Assembly: GCF_024749045.1 (NCBI RefSeq)
Contig: NZ_CP087184.1
Location: 4,588,001-4,652,000, forward strand
DNA length: 64,000 bases
Direction of reading: 5' to 3'
DNA from: Pseudomonas sp. B21-028
GTDB lineage: Bacteria; Pseudomonadota; Gammaproteobacteria; Pseudomonadales; Pseudomonadaceae
Positions 9,470 through 18,012 of the stretch are shown in pieces (the first letter of the stretch is position 1; each line of letters opens with the position of its first letter). A model generated the notes under the pieces. That model did not search any database and was not told the DNA's origin. It was given only the letters and a program-made list of their open reading frames with translations. The position numbers and the translations under genes are program-made.

Positions 9470-10165
9470 TCAGGCTCGCTCCAGCTCCGGCAGGCCACAG
9501 AGCCCTGGCTGGAACATTTTCAGCGAACGGATGATCCCGTCGGCGTGGGTATATTTTTCGTCGGCCATGGCCGGATCCGGGATGGCGATGGCCGTCATGC
9601 CCGCCGCCTTCGCGGCGGTGACGCCGAACGGTGAATCCTCGAACACCAGGCAATCACCAGGATCGACGCCCAGGCGACGGGCCGCGACCAGGAAGATATC
9701 CGGTGCCGGTTTTGCCGCGCCCACTTCCGGATCGTCCGCCGTGACGATGAAGTCGAACAGCGCGAACCAGTCCCGGTGCAGGGTGGTTTTCAAGGCGAAG
9801 GTATGGCGCGATGAGCTGGTGCCCACCGCGATGGGCACGCCGCTGGCCTTGAGGTGACGCACCAGTTCCTCGGCACCCGGCATCGCCAGGGCATGGGGAA
9901 AACGCTCGCGCATCAAGGGCTCGCGGATCACCAGGAATTCCTCCGGGGTGATTGGTAGTTCCAGGGCCTGGACCACATAGCGGGCCAGATCCCCCGCACC
10001 CCGGCCGATGATGTTCTGCTTGACGCTCCAGTCAAACGTACGCCCATAACGCTCGGCGATGATAGACGTGACCTCGGTGTAGATGCCCTCGGTGTCCAGC
10101 AACAGCCCATCCATGTCGAAAATCACGGCTTTGATCGGGCCAAACTCTTTCAACGGTGCATTCAT
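9470..10165 (-). CDS. HAD-IA family phosphatase (beta-phosphoglucomutase / pseudouridine-phosphatase-like)
   Basis: A 231-residue HAD hydrolase. Motif I is VIFDMDGLLLDTE, motif II VGTSSSRHT, motif III lysine in GAAKPAPDIF and motif IV FEDSPFGVTAAKAAG. The DMDGLLLDTE form with an alpha-helical cap after it places it with the YniC, HDHD1 and beta-phosphoglucomutase-like enzymes, which dephosphorylate sugar phosphates or pseudouridine monophosphate. Substrate is not decided by sequence. It is transcribed alone; the next gene upstream is 260 bp away beyond a dispersed repeat. Confidence 0.9.
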   Translation of the reverse strand: MNAPLKEFGPIKAVIFDMDGLLLDTEGIYTEVTSIIAERYGRTFDWSVKQNIIGRGAGDLARYVVQALELPITPEEFLVIREPLMRERFPHALAMPGAEELVRHLKASGVPIAVGTSSSRHTFALKTTLHRDWFALFDFIVTADDPEVGAAKPAPDIFLVAARRLGVDPGDCLVFEDSPFGVTAAKAAGMTAIAIPDPAMADEKYTHADGIIRSLKMFQPGLCGLPELERA

Positions 10166-10299
10166 CGCATCTGATCCGTTATCAACACAACATTCCGGGG
10201 ACGGCTCAGGCGCGACCGGAGCAACGTGTTTGCCTTAAAGGATTCAGCAGAATAGCGAGGGGGCCTGGAAGAGGCAACGGAAAATCTTACGAACACCCC

Positions 10300-10407
10300 G
10301 TAGGCGCTGTCGAGCGTAGCGAGGCTGCGATCTTTTGATCTTGATCTTCCCAAGACTTGTGAGCGTAGGGAAAAGATCGCAGCCTCGCTACGCTCGACAG
10401 CGCCTAC
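10300..10407. repeat. Dispersed long hairpin (family C), 37-bp perfect arms
   Basis: GTAGGCGCTGTCGAGCGTAG... at 10300-10336 is exactly complementary to 10371-10407, separated by 34 bases. It is unlike the REP and family B repeats and occurs once in this window. It fills much of the 262-bp gap between the HAD gene and the next small gene. Confidence 0.9.
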
Positions 10408-10427
10408 AGAGTCCCATCAGTGCCTGG

Positions 10428-10769
10428 TCATTGGCTTGAGCTGCTGGAGCCGCCCGAGCTGCTGCTGGAGCCGGTTCCGCTGCTGGAGGAATCGTCGCCC
10501 ATGGTGCTGCCACCGCTGGTGGAGCCACTACCGGTGCCAGGGTTCGTGCTGCTGCCGTTGGCGTCGCCGCCATTACCGCCACTCACGGAACCGGGAGGCA
10601 GCGCGTTGCCATTAGCGTCGGAGGTGCGGCCGGCATCCATTTGGGTCGAAGGTGGCATGCCGCCTTTATCCACGGGTGGACTGCCGCCCGAGGTCTGGGC
10701 GACAGCTACCAGCGAACTGACGGAAAGAATGCCCGCAAGGGTCAACGCCGTCATGTTTGACTTCATCAT
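10428..10769 (-). CDS. Small secreted Ser/Gly-rich protein, unknown function
   Basis: A 113-residue protein with AAGGAG 8 bases before the ATG at 10769. Residues 1-24 form a signal peptide (MMKSNMTALTLAGILSVSSL, then VAVA-Q), so it is exported. The mature part is disordered: Pro/Gly/Asn-rich, ending in runs of Ser and Gly. There are no cysteines and no known domain. Its plan (signal peptide, then Gly/Ser/Asn-rich tail ending SSQ) resembles the 114-residue protein at 48540-48884, which ends ASQ. Function unknown. Confidence 0.7.
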   Translation of the reverse strand: MMKSNMTALTLAGILSVSSLVAVAQTSGGSPPVDKGGMPPSTQMDAGRTSDANGNALPPGSVSGGNGGDANGSSTNPGTGSGSTSGGSTMGDDSSSSGTGSSSSSGGSSSSSQ

Positions 10770-10855
10770 GGTGAGTCTCCTTTTCGAAGTACCTACCTGA
10801 TGTGGCAACTTGGGCGTGCAGATGGTGCCAGGAAATCGACAGGCGGCCCGGGCCG

Positions 10856-11155
10856 TCAGCTCGGTTTGCCGGAAGCATCATCACCGGCGATATCCGGGTC
10901 ATCCGGGCTCACCTCGACATCATCGTCCTCGCCGGGCGCCGGCTCTGCGCCGCTCTCATCATCCGGCGGCCGTTGATCGCGGCCCAGGGAATTGGTTGGC
11001 GAGGGTAGCGGGTATTCCGGGGTTTCGTCCTCGGTCTCGATCAAGGGAACCAGGGCGTCATCCATCAGCGAGCCAGGGTCTTCATTACCCGGATCATTGA
11101 CGTAAGGCTGACCCGACGGGCCTTTCTCTTCCTTGCCTTCAGTTTCCGGCGTCAT
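10856..11155 (-). CDS. Acidic disordered protein, unknown function
   Basis: 99 residues, start ATG at 11155 with GAGGTG 6 bases upstream. The sequence is rich in Glu, Asp, Pro and Gly (for example GEDDDVEVSPDDPDIAG), lacks a signal peptide and membrane segment, and is predicted to be unfolded. Upstream residues in the longer frame (from 11221) look non-coding. No family recognised. It may be an orphan of the group. Confidence 0.6.
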   Translation of the reverse strand: MTPETEGKEEKGPSGQPYVNDPGNEDPGSLMDDALVPLIETEDETPEYPLPSPTNSLGRDQRPPDDESGAEPAPGEDDDVEVSPDDPDIAGDDASGKPS

Positions 11156-11238
11156 GGCACACCTCGCATTGCAAATGGATGTATCAATTCGAGGCAAAGG
11201 GACAGTAAACGTTCCAGGCAAATGCTCTGGAAAGAAAA

Positions 11239-11262
11239 ACCGGCACGGGGTTCATGCCGGTC
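11239..11262 (-). terminator. Terminator after the glycine-zipper gene
   Basis: ACCGGCA pairs with TGCCGGT; on the minus strand it is followed by GTTTTTCTTT. It would end transcription coming from 11361. Confidence 0.65.
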
Positions 11263-11294
11263 GTTGACGCAATGAGGGCTCAATACAGAACTTT

Positions 11295-11322
11295 GTGGTG
11301 AGGGGATTTATCCCCTCGCCAC
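11295..11322. repeat. Short form of family B inverted repeat
   Basis: GTGGTGAGGGGATTTATCCC followed by CTCGCCAC: only the outer arms of the longer palindrome, fused into one hairpin. Confidence 0.8.
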
Positions 11323-11360
11323 AGCTATGTACGGACTGGTTTTCTCAGTCAGACATCGAT

Positions 11361-11768
11361 TCAGCGATGCTTTCTTTTATGCTTGTGCTTCTTACCGGAA
11401 TGCCCGTCGTTGTCGTTGGACAGGTTGCTGCCCAACGCACCACCCGCCGCGCCGCCAATGCCCGCGCCGATGGTCGAACCGGAGGAGCCACCCAGGCGGT
11501 TACCGACAATCGAACCACCGGCCGAACCCAGGCCGCCGCCAATGGCTGCTTCCGTACGGCTGCCCTTGCGAGCTCCTACCGCACTGCCAGCCGCGCCGCC
11601 GACACCGGCACCAATCGCAGCGCCTGTGCTGCCGCCCATCTGCTGGCCGACCACATTACCCAATACACCGCCAAGGCCACCGCCGATTGCAGCGGTACCA
11701 TCGCCAGCCGCCATCGCACCTTGGGCAACCACCAGCCCAAGCACCAGGGTGGACAAAGTCAAACGCAT
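11361..11768 (-). CDS. Exported glycine-zipper protein
   Basis: 135 residues, start ATG at 11768 with GAGG 9-12 bases upstream. A signal peptide (to AMA-A, residue ~20) is followed by at least six GxxxG-type segments such as IGGGLGGVLGNVVG and IGAGIGGAAGGALG. These are glycine zippers that pack helices in or at membranes, as in SlyB/YMGG-type proteins. The tail is a basic KKHKHKRKHR, unusual next to such a neutral body. No lipobox is present. Role unknown; an envelope or stress protein is the likeliest class. Confidence 0.8.
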   Translation of the reverse strand: MRLTLSTLVLGLVVAQGAMAAGDGTAAIGGGLGGVLGNVVGQQMGGSTGAAIGAGVGGAAGSAVGARKGSRTEAAIGGGLGSAGGSIVGNRLGGSSGSTIGAGIGGAAGGALGSNLSNDNDGHSGKKHKHKRKHR

Positions 11769-11889
11769 GATAAAAACCTCAAGAATGCCGCATCGGGGAA
11801 GATGGCCGGTGCGCGCGGGCGCGAGTTTACGCCAAACGGCATCAACCATGCTGCTTGGACAACGAACGTCGGGGGAGTTTTATGACAGG

Positions 11890-11917
11890 CAAAAAAAAGC
11901 CCGCTGGGGAAACGGGC
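11890..11917 (-). terminator. Short terminator-like hairpin (minus strand)
   Basis: GCCCG...CGGGC with an eight-base A run on its left, which reads as a T run on the minus strand. It lies upstream of the glycine-zipper gene and could end transcripts arriving from the right. Confidence 0.5.
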
Positions 11918-12038
11918 AGGTACTGCTTTCTAACGGATGAGCTCAGCCTACGTTCCCGAGTGTGAAAGAAACGTGAAAGAAATCGCGCGCAGGAGAAAGA
12001 GTAGAAAAATTTACATCGACGACAGGAATAGTCTGAAG

Positions 12039-12117
12039 CGAGGGAGCCCGTCACCGCCAGGCTGCATGGCAATCCTCTTGTGAGTGCCTGCATTCAACCG
12101 CGGGCAAGCTCCCTCGC
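12039..12117. repeat. Imperfect REP-like inverted repeat
   Basis: GCGAGGGAGCCCGTC and CGGGCAAGCTCCCTCGCC are inverted, ~45 bp apart. This sequence and unremarkable DNA fill the gap 11918-12178. Confidence 0.6.
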
Positions 12118-12178
12118 CACAGGCTCATTCCAGTTTGAATGAACGGCATATGTCGCCAGTGGCGGGGTTGTACTTGGG

Positions 12179-12364
12179 CTATTTTCTGGCAGGTACCCGG
12201 GGCAGGAACTTGGCTTTTTCCCCGCGTTGCACTTTTGCAACCTTCGTCCGGATGGACTTGATCGGCTCGTCGCCAAAGTCCGACCGATACGCCGATTGAC
12301 CACACTGCAGCCCTTCATTGATCGGATATGCAGCTGCGCTTTCCTCGCTGTACGGTGCTCCCAT
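12179..12364 (-). CDS. Small hypothetical protein (61 aa)
   Basis: Start ATG at 12364 with AAGGGGA ending about 7 bases upstream; two in-frame upstream ATGs are less well placed. The protein is mixed in composition, with a basic end (KVAKVQRGEKAKFLPRVPARK), no signal peptide and no membrane segment. Base composition and codon use look like a real gene rather than a shadow, and no better frame overlaps it. Not recognised. It could be an independent small gene between the repeat and the kinase gene. Confidence 0.45.
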   Translation of the reverse strand: MGAPYSEESAAAYPINEGLQCGQSAYRSDFGDEPIKSIRTKVAKVQRGEKAKFLPRVPARK

Positions 12365-12521
12365 CGCCATTCCCCTTTTCATCGAGATCGATACCGGCAT
12401 CAACCGATTACCTGGACAATATCGACCTTCACGGCTTTGAGACTAGCCGGTCATCAACAGACCGCACGACCGCGCGAGCATCGACCGACGAATGGAACCC
12501 ACTGTTTCAAAAGGGAAACAC

Positions 12522-14711
12522 TCAATCCACGGCGCGCATCGTCCGGCTGAGGATCCGCGAAACCTGGTCAGCCGAGTAAGGTTTGGACAAGAACTCAAAG
12601 CCTTCACGACCGCTATGGGCCAGCTCCTCGCTGTAGCCGGACGTCAGGACCACCGGCAAGTCCTTGCGGCGCTGGCGCAGCTCCCGGGCCAATGCGATGC
12701 CACCGATGCCTGGCATGACCACATCGGAAAATATCGCATCGAATGCAGCAGCGTCCGGACCGGCCAACTCCAGCGCTTCTTCAGCGTTGGTAGCCCAGGA
12801 GGTTTCGTACCCCAGGTCCTGCAGGATCTGGTTGGCGAAGCGCCCTACCTCCAGGTTGTCTTCCACGATCAACACCCGGCGCCTGCCCTTTTCCAGTATC
12901 AGGTGTGTGGTTTCTTCCCGGGTGGGTTCGTGCAGCTTTTCGGCTTCGACTTCCGGGAGGTACAGGGTAAACACGGTGCCCTCCCCGACAACGGTCGAAA
13001 CATCGACATTGCCGCCGGATTGCTTGGCAAAGCCGAACACCTGGGACAACCCCAGCCCCGTGCCCTTGCCTACCTCCTTGGTGGTGAAGAAGGGTTCGAA
13101 AATGTGCTCCAGATCTTCCGAGGCAATACCGGTACCGGTATCCGCCAGGGTCACCGCGACAAAGGGCTGGCCAGACCCGGCATGACCCCGAATCGGCGGC
13201 ATGCCTTCGCCGCATTTGAGGCGAAGCCACAATGTACCCTGGCCACTCATGGCATCCCGGGCATTCAAGGCCATGTTGATCAGGGCCGTTTCAAACTGGC
13301 TCAGATCCGCACGGATGTAACAGGGTCGGTCGCACAACTCGACCTTGACCTTCATTCGCGCCCCCGTGATGGTTTCCAGCATGTCCCCCAGGTTCCGCAC
13401 CTGCTTGCCGACATCAATGACTTCCGGTTTCAACGGCTGGCGTCGGGCAAAGGCCAGTAGTTGGCTGGTCAGTTTGGCGGCACGATCCACCGTTTCGGAC
13501 ACCGCGGTCATGTAGCGCTGGCGGCGCTCATTGGACAGATCGGGCATGCGCAGGAAGTCGACGGAAGAACGGATGATCGTCAGCAGGTTATTGAAATCAT
13601 GGGCCACGCCGCCGGTGAGCTGGCCGATGGCCTCGAGTTTTTGCGACTGACGCAGCGCAGCTTCCGTCTGTTTCAGGCGCCTGCTGCGCTCCTCGACCCG
13701 TTGCTCAAGCGTTGCATTCAACTCGGCCAGGGCCGCGAGGCCTTCACGCACGGCGGCGTCCGCACGGGCGCGTTCGATATGGGCCCAGGATCGCTCGGTG
13801 ACTTCCTTGAGCAGCGCCAGATCGTAGGAAGACCAGCGCCGGGGTGTTTTGTCATGGATCGCCATCAGCGCCGTCAACCGTCCGCCCTTGATCAGCGGAA
13901 CGCAAATGGTCGCCGCGATCCCAAGGGACTCGAACGTCGCCGCCTCCTGTGGTGCCAGCTCCACCAGGTTGTCGTTGACCACCAATGCCTTGCCGGCCCT
14001 AAGCTTGGTAATCGCCAGTCGACCGAAATCGGCCAACCGGTAATGCCCGACAATACTGGGCGAGCCCGCCCTGGCCCAGTCGCCGCGAATCGTGAAGCCG
14101 TCTTCGTCCTCGTCCACGTCGGCATACGCGCAATTGGACAGGTTCAGGTGCGCCGCCAGGATTCGCGTGGTGGCCGCCATGATGTCCTGCGGATCGGTGA
14201 CGTTCGCCACGGCGGTACCGATGGCATCCAGCACAGCCAGGCGCTGGTTCATGAACACCGTCGAGGTGGTCTCGGTGACGGTATCCAGCATGCCCACGAC
14301 CTTGCCGAACTGGTCACGGATGGGGCTGTAGCAGAAGGTGAAATAAGCTTGCTCGGGACCGTCGCCACGCTCGATGACGAGGGGGAAATTCTCGATATAG
14401 GTCGCCTGCCCGTCGAAGGCCCCCTGCACGATCGGGCCGATGTCGCTCCAGGCTTCCCGCCAGACCTCATCGAACCGCCGCCCCAGTGCATCGGGCTTAT
14501 TACCGAGGATGGGCACGAAAGCGTCGTTGTACAGCATGATCAGATCCGCCCCCCACACAATGGCCTGGGGAAAATGCGAGGCGAGACTGAGGGCCACGGT
14601 GGTCTTCAATACATCGGGCCACTGCGTCGGCGACCCAAGGGGCGTGCTCGCCCAATCATGGCACCGCACCCGCTCGGCCATTTCCCCATAGCTTTGCAGC
14701 CAGTCTGTCAT
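12522..14711 (-). CDS. Hybrid sensor histidine kinase / response regulator with PAS- and GAF-like sensor domains
   Basis: A 729-residue soluble hybrid kinase. The N-terminus (about 1-150) is PAS-like (AIVWGADLIMLYNDAF, then PILG). Residues 155-315 form a GAF domain and 320-360 a coiled coil. The H-box is GGVAHDFNNLLT with phospho-acceptor His371, followed by ATPase boxes ALNARDAM, DTGTGI and GKGTGLGLS. The C-terminal receiver domain has phospho-Asp in IFSDVVMPG. No membrane segment is visible, so it senses a cytoplasmic signal. The GAF and PAS arrangement with HisKA of the VAHDFNN type resembles bacteriophytochrome-like or light/redox kinases, but the ligand is unknown. AAGGATC lies upstream of the start. 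No partner regulator is adjacent. Confidence 0.92.
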   Translation of the reverse strand: MTDWLQSYGEMAERVRCHDWASTPLGSPTQWPDVLKTTVALSLASHFPQAIVWGADLIMLYNDAFVPILGNKPDALGRRFDEVWREAWSDIGPIVQGAFDGQATYIENFPLVIERGDGPEQAYFTFCYSPIRDQFGKVVGMLDTVTETTSTVFMNQRLAVLDAIGTAVANVTDPQDIMAATTRILAAHLNLSNCAYADVDEDEDGFTIRGDWARAGSPSIVGHYRLADFGRLAITKLRAGKALVVNDNLVELAPQEAATFESLGIAATICVPLIKGGRLTALMAIHDKTPRRWSSYDLALLKEVTERSWAHIERARADAAVREGLAALAELNATLEQRVEERSRRLKQTEAALRQSQKLEAIGQLTGGVAHDFNNLLTIIRSSVDFLRMPDLSNERRQRYMTAVSETVDRAAKLTSQLLAFARRQPLKPEVIDVGKQVRNLGDMLETITGARMKVKVELCDRPCYIRADLSQFETALINMALNARDAMSGQGTLWLRLKCGEGMPPIRGHAGSGQPFVAVTLADTGTGIASEDLEHIFEPFFTTKEVGKGTGLGLSQVFGFAKQSGGNVDVSTVVGEGTVFTLYLPEVEAEKLHEPTREETTHLILEKGRRRVLIVEDNLEVGRFANQILQDLGYETSWATNAEEALELAGPDAAAFDAIFSDVVMPGIGGIALARELRQRRKDLPVVLTSGYSEELAHSGREGFEFLSKPYSADQVSRILSRTMRAVD

Positions 14712-14934
14712 TGCATTAGATCCTTCTGCCGCCCATTCAATCGAGGTACGAAGCGCTCCGGCTTCAGACTGGTGCGTATTATCCCGCTGAGTGTGGGAAT
14801 GTGCGACGGATTCTGAAGGACGGAGCGTATTAAATCGTAGGGGGGCGGCAGAGATGGCTGATTGGCCTACGGTGACCTCCTACATATCTTGGGAAAATCG
14901 GATTGGCGCACCGTGAGCAGCCGACACACCGCCT

Positions 14935-14962
14935 TCGCGAGCAGGCTCGCTCCCACAGGAGC
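14935..14962. repeat. Single REP
   Basis: CGCGAGCAGGCTCGCTCCCA alone, without an inverted partner. The rest of the 326-bp gap 14712-15037 holds only this and a terminator. Confidence 0.85.
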
Positions 14963-15001
14963 TGCGCGATGTTTCGTGAAAAGTAGAAACGCTAGAAACT
15001 A

Positions 15002-15032
15002 AAGCCCCCGACTCAACCTGAATCAGGGGCTT
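15002..15032 (-). terminator. Terminator of the small coiled-coil membrane gene
   Basis: AAGCCCC and GGGGCTT flank an inner imperfect stem; TTTAGTTTC follows on the minus strand. It starts right after the stop of the gene at 15038. Confidence 0.7.
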
Positions 15033-15037
15033 CTCAT

Positions 15038-15226
15038 TTATAACCAGCCGAAACCTTTAGCCATCATCCCGGCCAGTCCCAGTGAGGCCACGATCAAGGC
15101 CGCGAACAGAACCCTGAAGTCCAGCCTGGTTTCAGTGCGATGTTCCCGCAGGCCCACGCCCATGCCATTCAGTTCATGCCGGATATATTCGACATGGGTC
15201 TCAAGCTTCACTACACGCGATTCCAT
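15038..15226 (-). CDS. Small coiled-coil protein with C-terminal membrane anchor
   Basis: 62 residues, ATG at 15226 with GGGAGG 7 bases upstream. Residues 1-35 are an amphipathic helix (MESRVVKLETHVEYIRHELN). Residues 38-60 are hydrophobic (VLFAALIVASLGLAGMMAKG), so it is tail-anchored in the inner membrane. This plan recalls small phage or holin-associated proteins, but no phage genes are near. Unknown function; a good small-gene call because of its strong ribosome site and dedicated terminator. Confidence 0.75.
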   Translation of the reverse strand: MESRVVKLETHVEYIRHELNGMGVGLREHRTETRLDFRVLFAALIVASLGLAGMMAKGFGWL

Positions 15227-15370
15227 TCCCAACCTCCCAAGGATGCGACCTCATTTCAAGGCCTTAAACGTTGAGATTGCACGATAACTCTTCTCGGCTT
15301 TGGACGTTTCTGTATGGAAGGTAGGAGGTTTCTTGTTTTCTTGTATCCGCTAGCGCTGCCACGACAGGCG

Positions 15371-16399
15371 CTATGAATACGGCGTCTGCGTTTTGATTCC
15401 TCGCAAGCGTTTCCCCGGCAACTTGCCGGCAATGTCGACAAAGGGCGTGACAATCAGGCTGTACACCGACAGGTATCGCCGGTGATCCTGTTCCCCTGTG
15501 CCAAAGCGCAGAGGCTCGGGCCGGGCGCTGGTGACATAGAGCGTGCCGAACATCCAGTCCCAGAGCGACAGGTTCGTGCCGAAGTTACGGTTGAAGTGAC
15601 GTGGCGCATCGCTGTGATGAATCTGGTGCTGGGCGGGGCTGTTCAGCGCGTGTTCGAGCACCGGGCCGAATGACAGCCAGACGTGGGTATGGCGCAGATT
15701 AGCCGCCAGGCTATTGAAGATGAACACCACGTAGGTCACACCGAACAGCCTGTAGTGGCTGATCTCACCGCCGCTCAGGTACCAGAAAGTACCGACGTAG
15801 AGGCCAAGGCAGGCGGTAATGCTCAGGGTTCCGACAATCCTCTCCACAAAATGAATCCGGCTCGCTGTCGCCGGTACCAGCACCGGCGCTGAATGATGGA
15901 CCTTGTGAAAAGCCCACAGCCAGCGCGAGTGAAACGCCCGGTGCACCCAGTAGTGGGCGAAGTCTTTCACCAGGAACACCCCCAGCCCATAGAGCAAAGC
16001 CAGTGATAACCCGTCCCCCAGGCGCGGCCGCGCGCCCCAGAGGTTGTTGAAGAATGCCAGGTAGTCTCCGGATCGCAGGATGTACGGATCGACCAGATGA
16101 ACGATGGGCAATACCAGTGCGAGCTTGAGGATCTTGCGCAGTAGGTAGTAGCGGCAATCCAGCCACGCAGAGCGATGAAAATACACCCGACTGCCACCGA
16201 TGAACTGCCAGAACGAAGGAGCGTCGGTCAGCCCGTGCTGTTTCCTGAAGCGGAACAGGCCATAAGCCACGCCATAGGAGGCGCAGAGGAACAAAACCCC
16301 GAGACGGCCATTGAAGCTGAAAATGCTGTAGAACTGTTCGGTAATGGGTGTGATGACCCACTCGATCAGCCGTTTGTAGATCAGGGAAAACACATCCAC
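15371..16399 (-). CDS. Sterol desaturase / fatty acid hydroxylase family protein
   Basis: A 342-residue integral membrane di-iron oxygenase-like protein. The histidine boxes are HYWVHRAFH, HKVHHSAP and HQIHHSDAPRH, which bind two iron atoms in this family. Several hydrophobic segments precede them. The frame is open further upstream, but GTG at 16399 with GAGG ~10 bases before it gives a family-like length; upstream residues look non-coding. It may hydroxylate lipids or sterol-like molecules; the bacterial substrate is unknown. Upstream lies a broken transporter gene in the opposite direction. Confidence 0.87.
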   Translation of the reverse strand: MDVFSLIYKRLIEWVITPITEQFYSIFSFNGRLGVLFLCASYGVAYGLFRFRKQHGLTDAPSFWQFIGGSRVYFHRSAWLDCRYYLLRKILKLALVLPIVHLVDPYILRSGDYLAFFNNLWGARPRLGDGLSLALLYGLGVFLVKDFAHYWVHRAFHSRWLWAFHKVHHSAPVLVPATASRIHFVERIVGTLSITACLGLYVGTFWYLSGGEISHYRLFGVTYVVFIFNSLAANLRHTHVWLSFGPVLEHALNSPAQHQIHHSDAPRHFNRNFGTNLSLWDWMFGTLYVTSARPEPLRFGTGEQDHRRYLSVYSLIVTPFVDIAGKLPGKRLRGIKTQTPYS

Positions 16400-16509
16400 G
16401 AAAGACCGGCCTCTGCTGAAGAGAGGCCATTGTAGATCAGTCGATTGGGGGATGGCGTTCCAGAACCGACAAGGCTGTTCGGGCCTCGAAGCATCGATAC
16501 GCTGACTGA

Positions 16510-16740
16510 CAGGGGCTGGTCTTTGTCTGCGGCTATGCCATCGCCCTGATTGCAATCAATACCGCGACGGCAAGGGCCTATCAAATTGCACCGGCCGCGC
16601 TGATCGGCACGTTTGACTACGCCTACCTGGTCTTTGCCTGCTTCTGGGGGTATTGGCTGTTTGACGAAGTGCCGGACGGGCTGACCTGGGGTGGAATGTC
16701 GCTGATCCTGGGTGCGGGGTTATTGGTGTTGCGCCGATAA
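16510..16740 (+). pseudogene. Remnant of an EamA/DMT-family transporter (last ~76 codons)
   Basis: The frame after the stop at 16507-16509 encodes GLVFVCGYAIALIAINTATA, APAALIGTFDYAYLVFACFW and a tail SLILGAGLLVLRR, ending at TAA 16738-16740. This is the final two to three helices of an EamA (drug/metabolite) transporter, including the family's typical last helix. There is no start codon, no ribosome site and no trace of the first ~200 residues. It is a 3' stub left after a deletion. Confidence 0.8.
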
Positions 16741-16910
16741 CTGTCGAACTGTTTCCTTGAAAGACGGTTGAACCGCCAAGCGCTGCAACGGGCTTGCGCA
16801 GCCGTCCTCCCATGCCGCCGCTACGCTGCCTTTCACTTCGATCGAACGCCTCCCACCTCGACGGGTCTTCTCCTTATCACGTCTCTTTATCACGTCTTCG
16901 GAATCAGACC

Positions 16911-17729
16911 ATGTCCGCACAAAAGGGCCTTGTTGTACTCGCTCGGGGTGGTTACGCCGCCCGAGGCATTATCTACTTGATCATCGGCATTTTCGCTTTG
17001 CTGGCGGCTCAGGATTCGAGCAAACCCAAGGACAGCCACAAAAGCCTGGTGGCATTGCTGAGTCAGCCATTCGGGCACGTATTGGTCGGGCTGGTGGTAG
17101 CGGGCCTGCTCGCCTTCGCCGGCTGGCGCATCCTGCAAGCGACGCAAGACGTGGACCATCATGGCAAAGACTTGAAAGGCCTGGTGATACGCGCAGGTCT
17201 GTTGGCGGGAGGGGCAGTCAACGGTGCGCTGGCCTTTTTCGCGTTGGGCCTGCTTATCAGCGGCCTTAGAAGCTCCAGCGGTTCAGGCGGTGGACAAACC
17301 CGGGACTTGCTGGCCCATCTGCTGTCCTGGGAGCACTCCAATCTGTTGATCTATCTGGTTGCACTGGTCCCGCTGGGCACAGGCCTCGCTCATATCATCA
17401 AGGGCTGGAGGGCTTCGTTCGAGAAGTACTTCGAAGCGGACGAAGACGTCATGCGCTACGTCCGTCCGGTGTCGCGATTCGGTCTTGTCGCCCGTGGCGT
17501 GGTCTTCATCGAAATCGCCTTCCTGCTGCTGATCAGTGGTTCAAGCTATAAGGCCATGGATCCACCGGGAATGAGGGAGGCGCTCGATGCCCTCCAGAAC
17601 CTGCCCGCCGGCAGTATTGTTCTGATGTTGATGGCCTTGGGATTGATCGCCTTCTCGGTCTACAGCTTTGCCGAAGCGTTCTGGCGCCGGATAAACATGG
17701 AGGTGCCGGGCGTTGCCACTTTGCAGTAG
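16911..17729 (+). CDS. DUF1206 membrane protein
   Basis: 272 residues with six hydrophobic segments in three similar pairs, each opening with a short arginine/glycine motif (ARGGYAARGIIYLIIG, IRAGLLAGGAVNGALAF, SRFGLVARGVVFIEIAF). This internal threefold repeat is the DUF1206 signature. The start is ATG at 16911; the ribosome site is weak (GGAATC). Function is unknown for the family. It is a monocistronic gene between two decayed genes. Confidence 0.88.
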   Translation: MSAQKGLVVLARGGYAARGIIYLIIGIFALLAAQDSSKPKDSHKSLVALLSQPFGHVLVGLVVAGLLAFAGWRILQATQDVDHHGKDLKGLVIRAGLLAGGAVNGALAFFALGLLISGLRSSSGSGGGQTRDLLAHLLSWEHSNLLIYLVALVPLGTGLAHIIKGWRASFEKYFEADEDVMRYVRPVSRFGLVARGVVFIEIAFLLLISGSSYKAMDPPGMREALDALQNLPAGSIVLMLMALGLIAFSVYSFAEAFWRRINMEVPGVATLQ

Positions 17730-17749
17730 ACCTGTACAGTCAAGGCCAG

Positions 17750-17869
17750 ATGAACTTCACAGCCCACAACGTCAGCAGCAACGGCTATAACCTCCTCCTG
17801 CAAATGACCCTGGAGGATCGAGGCGTTTGTATGCGCTTGAAGAGGTTGGCCGATCGATTTCAGTCATGA
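17750..17869 (+). CDS. Possible 39-residue ORF, unrecognised
   Basis: ATG at 17750 with AAGG 6-9 bases upstream, stop TGA 17867-17869. The product (MNFTAHNVSSNGYNLLLQMT...) is too short to classify and has no signal peptide. It lies in a region of gene debris, so it may be another scrap. Kept only as a candidate. Confidence 0.2.
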   Translation: MNFTAHNVSSNGYNLLLQMTLEDRGVCMRLKRLADRFQS

Positions 17870-17908
17870 GGGTGGGAGAGTGGCATCACACCTCTGAAAC
17901 TGTCCCAT

Positions 17909-18006
17909 CGCTATCGCGAGCAGGCTCGCTCCCACATTGGATTTGAGGTGGACGCAACCTTTGCGGACGCCACCAGACCTGTGGGAGCCGGGCTTGCCCG
18001 CGATGG
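17909..18006. repeat. Two REPs of opposite orientation
   Basis: CTATCGCGAGCAGGCTCGCT at 17909-17935 and GTGGGAGCCGGGCTTGCCCG at 17981-18006. The second abuts the hydroxyacid dehydrogenase remnant, so the REP may mark the break point. Confidence 0.85.
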
Positions 18007-18012
18007 CGGCGG

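Noticed and set aside
13461..14816. A 451-codon plus-strand ORF opposite the sensor kinase
   Set aside because: Shadow; the minus strand has H-box, ATPase and receiver motifs.
15038..15226. Phage or R-pyocin fragment suggested by the small coiled-coil membrane protein
   Set aside because: No holin, lysin, tail or integrase gene is near, and the gene has its own ribosome site and terminator.
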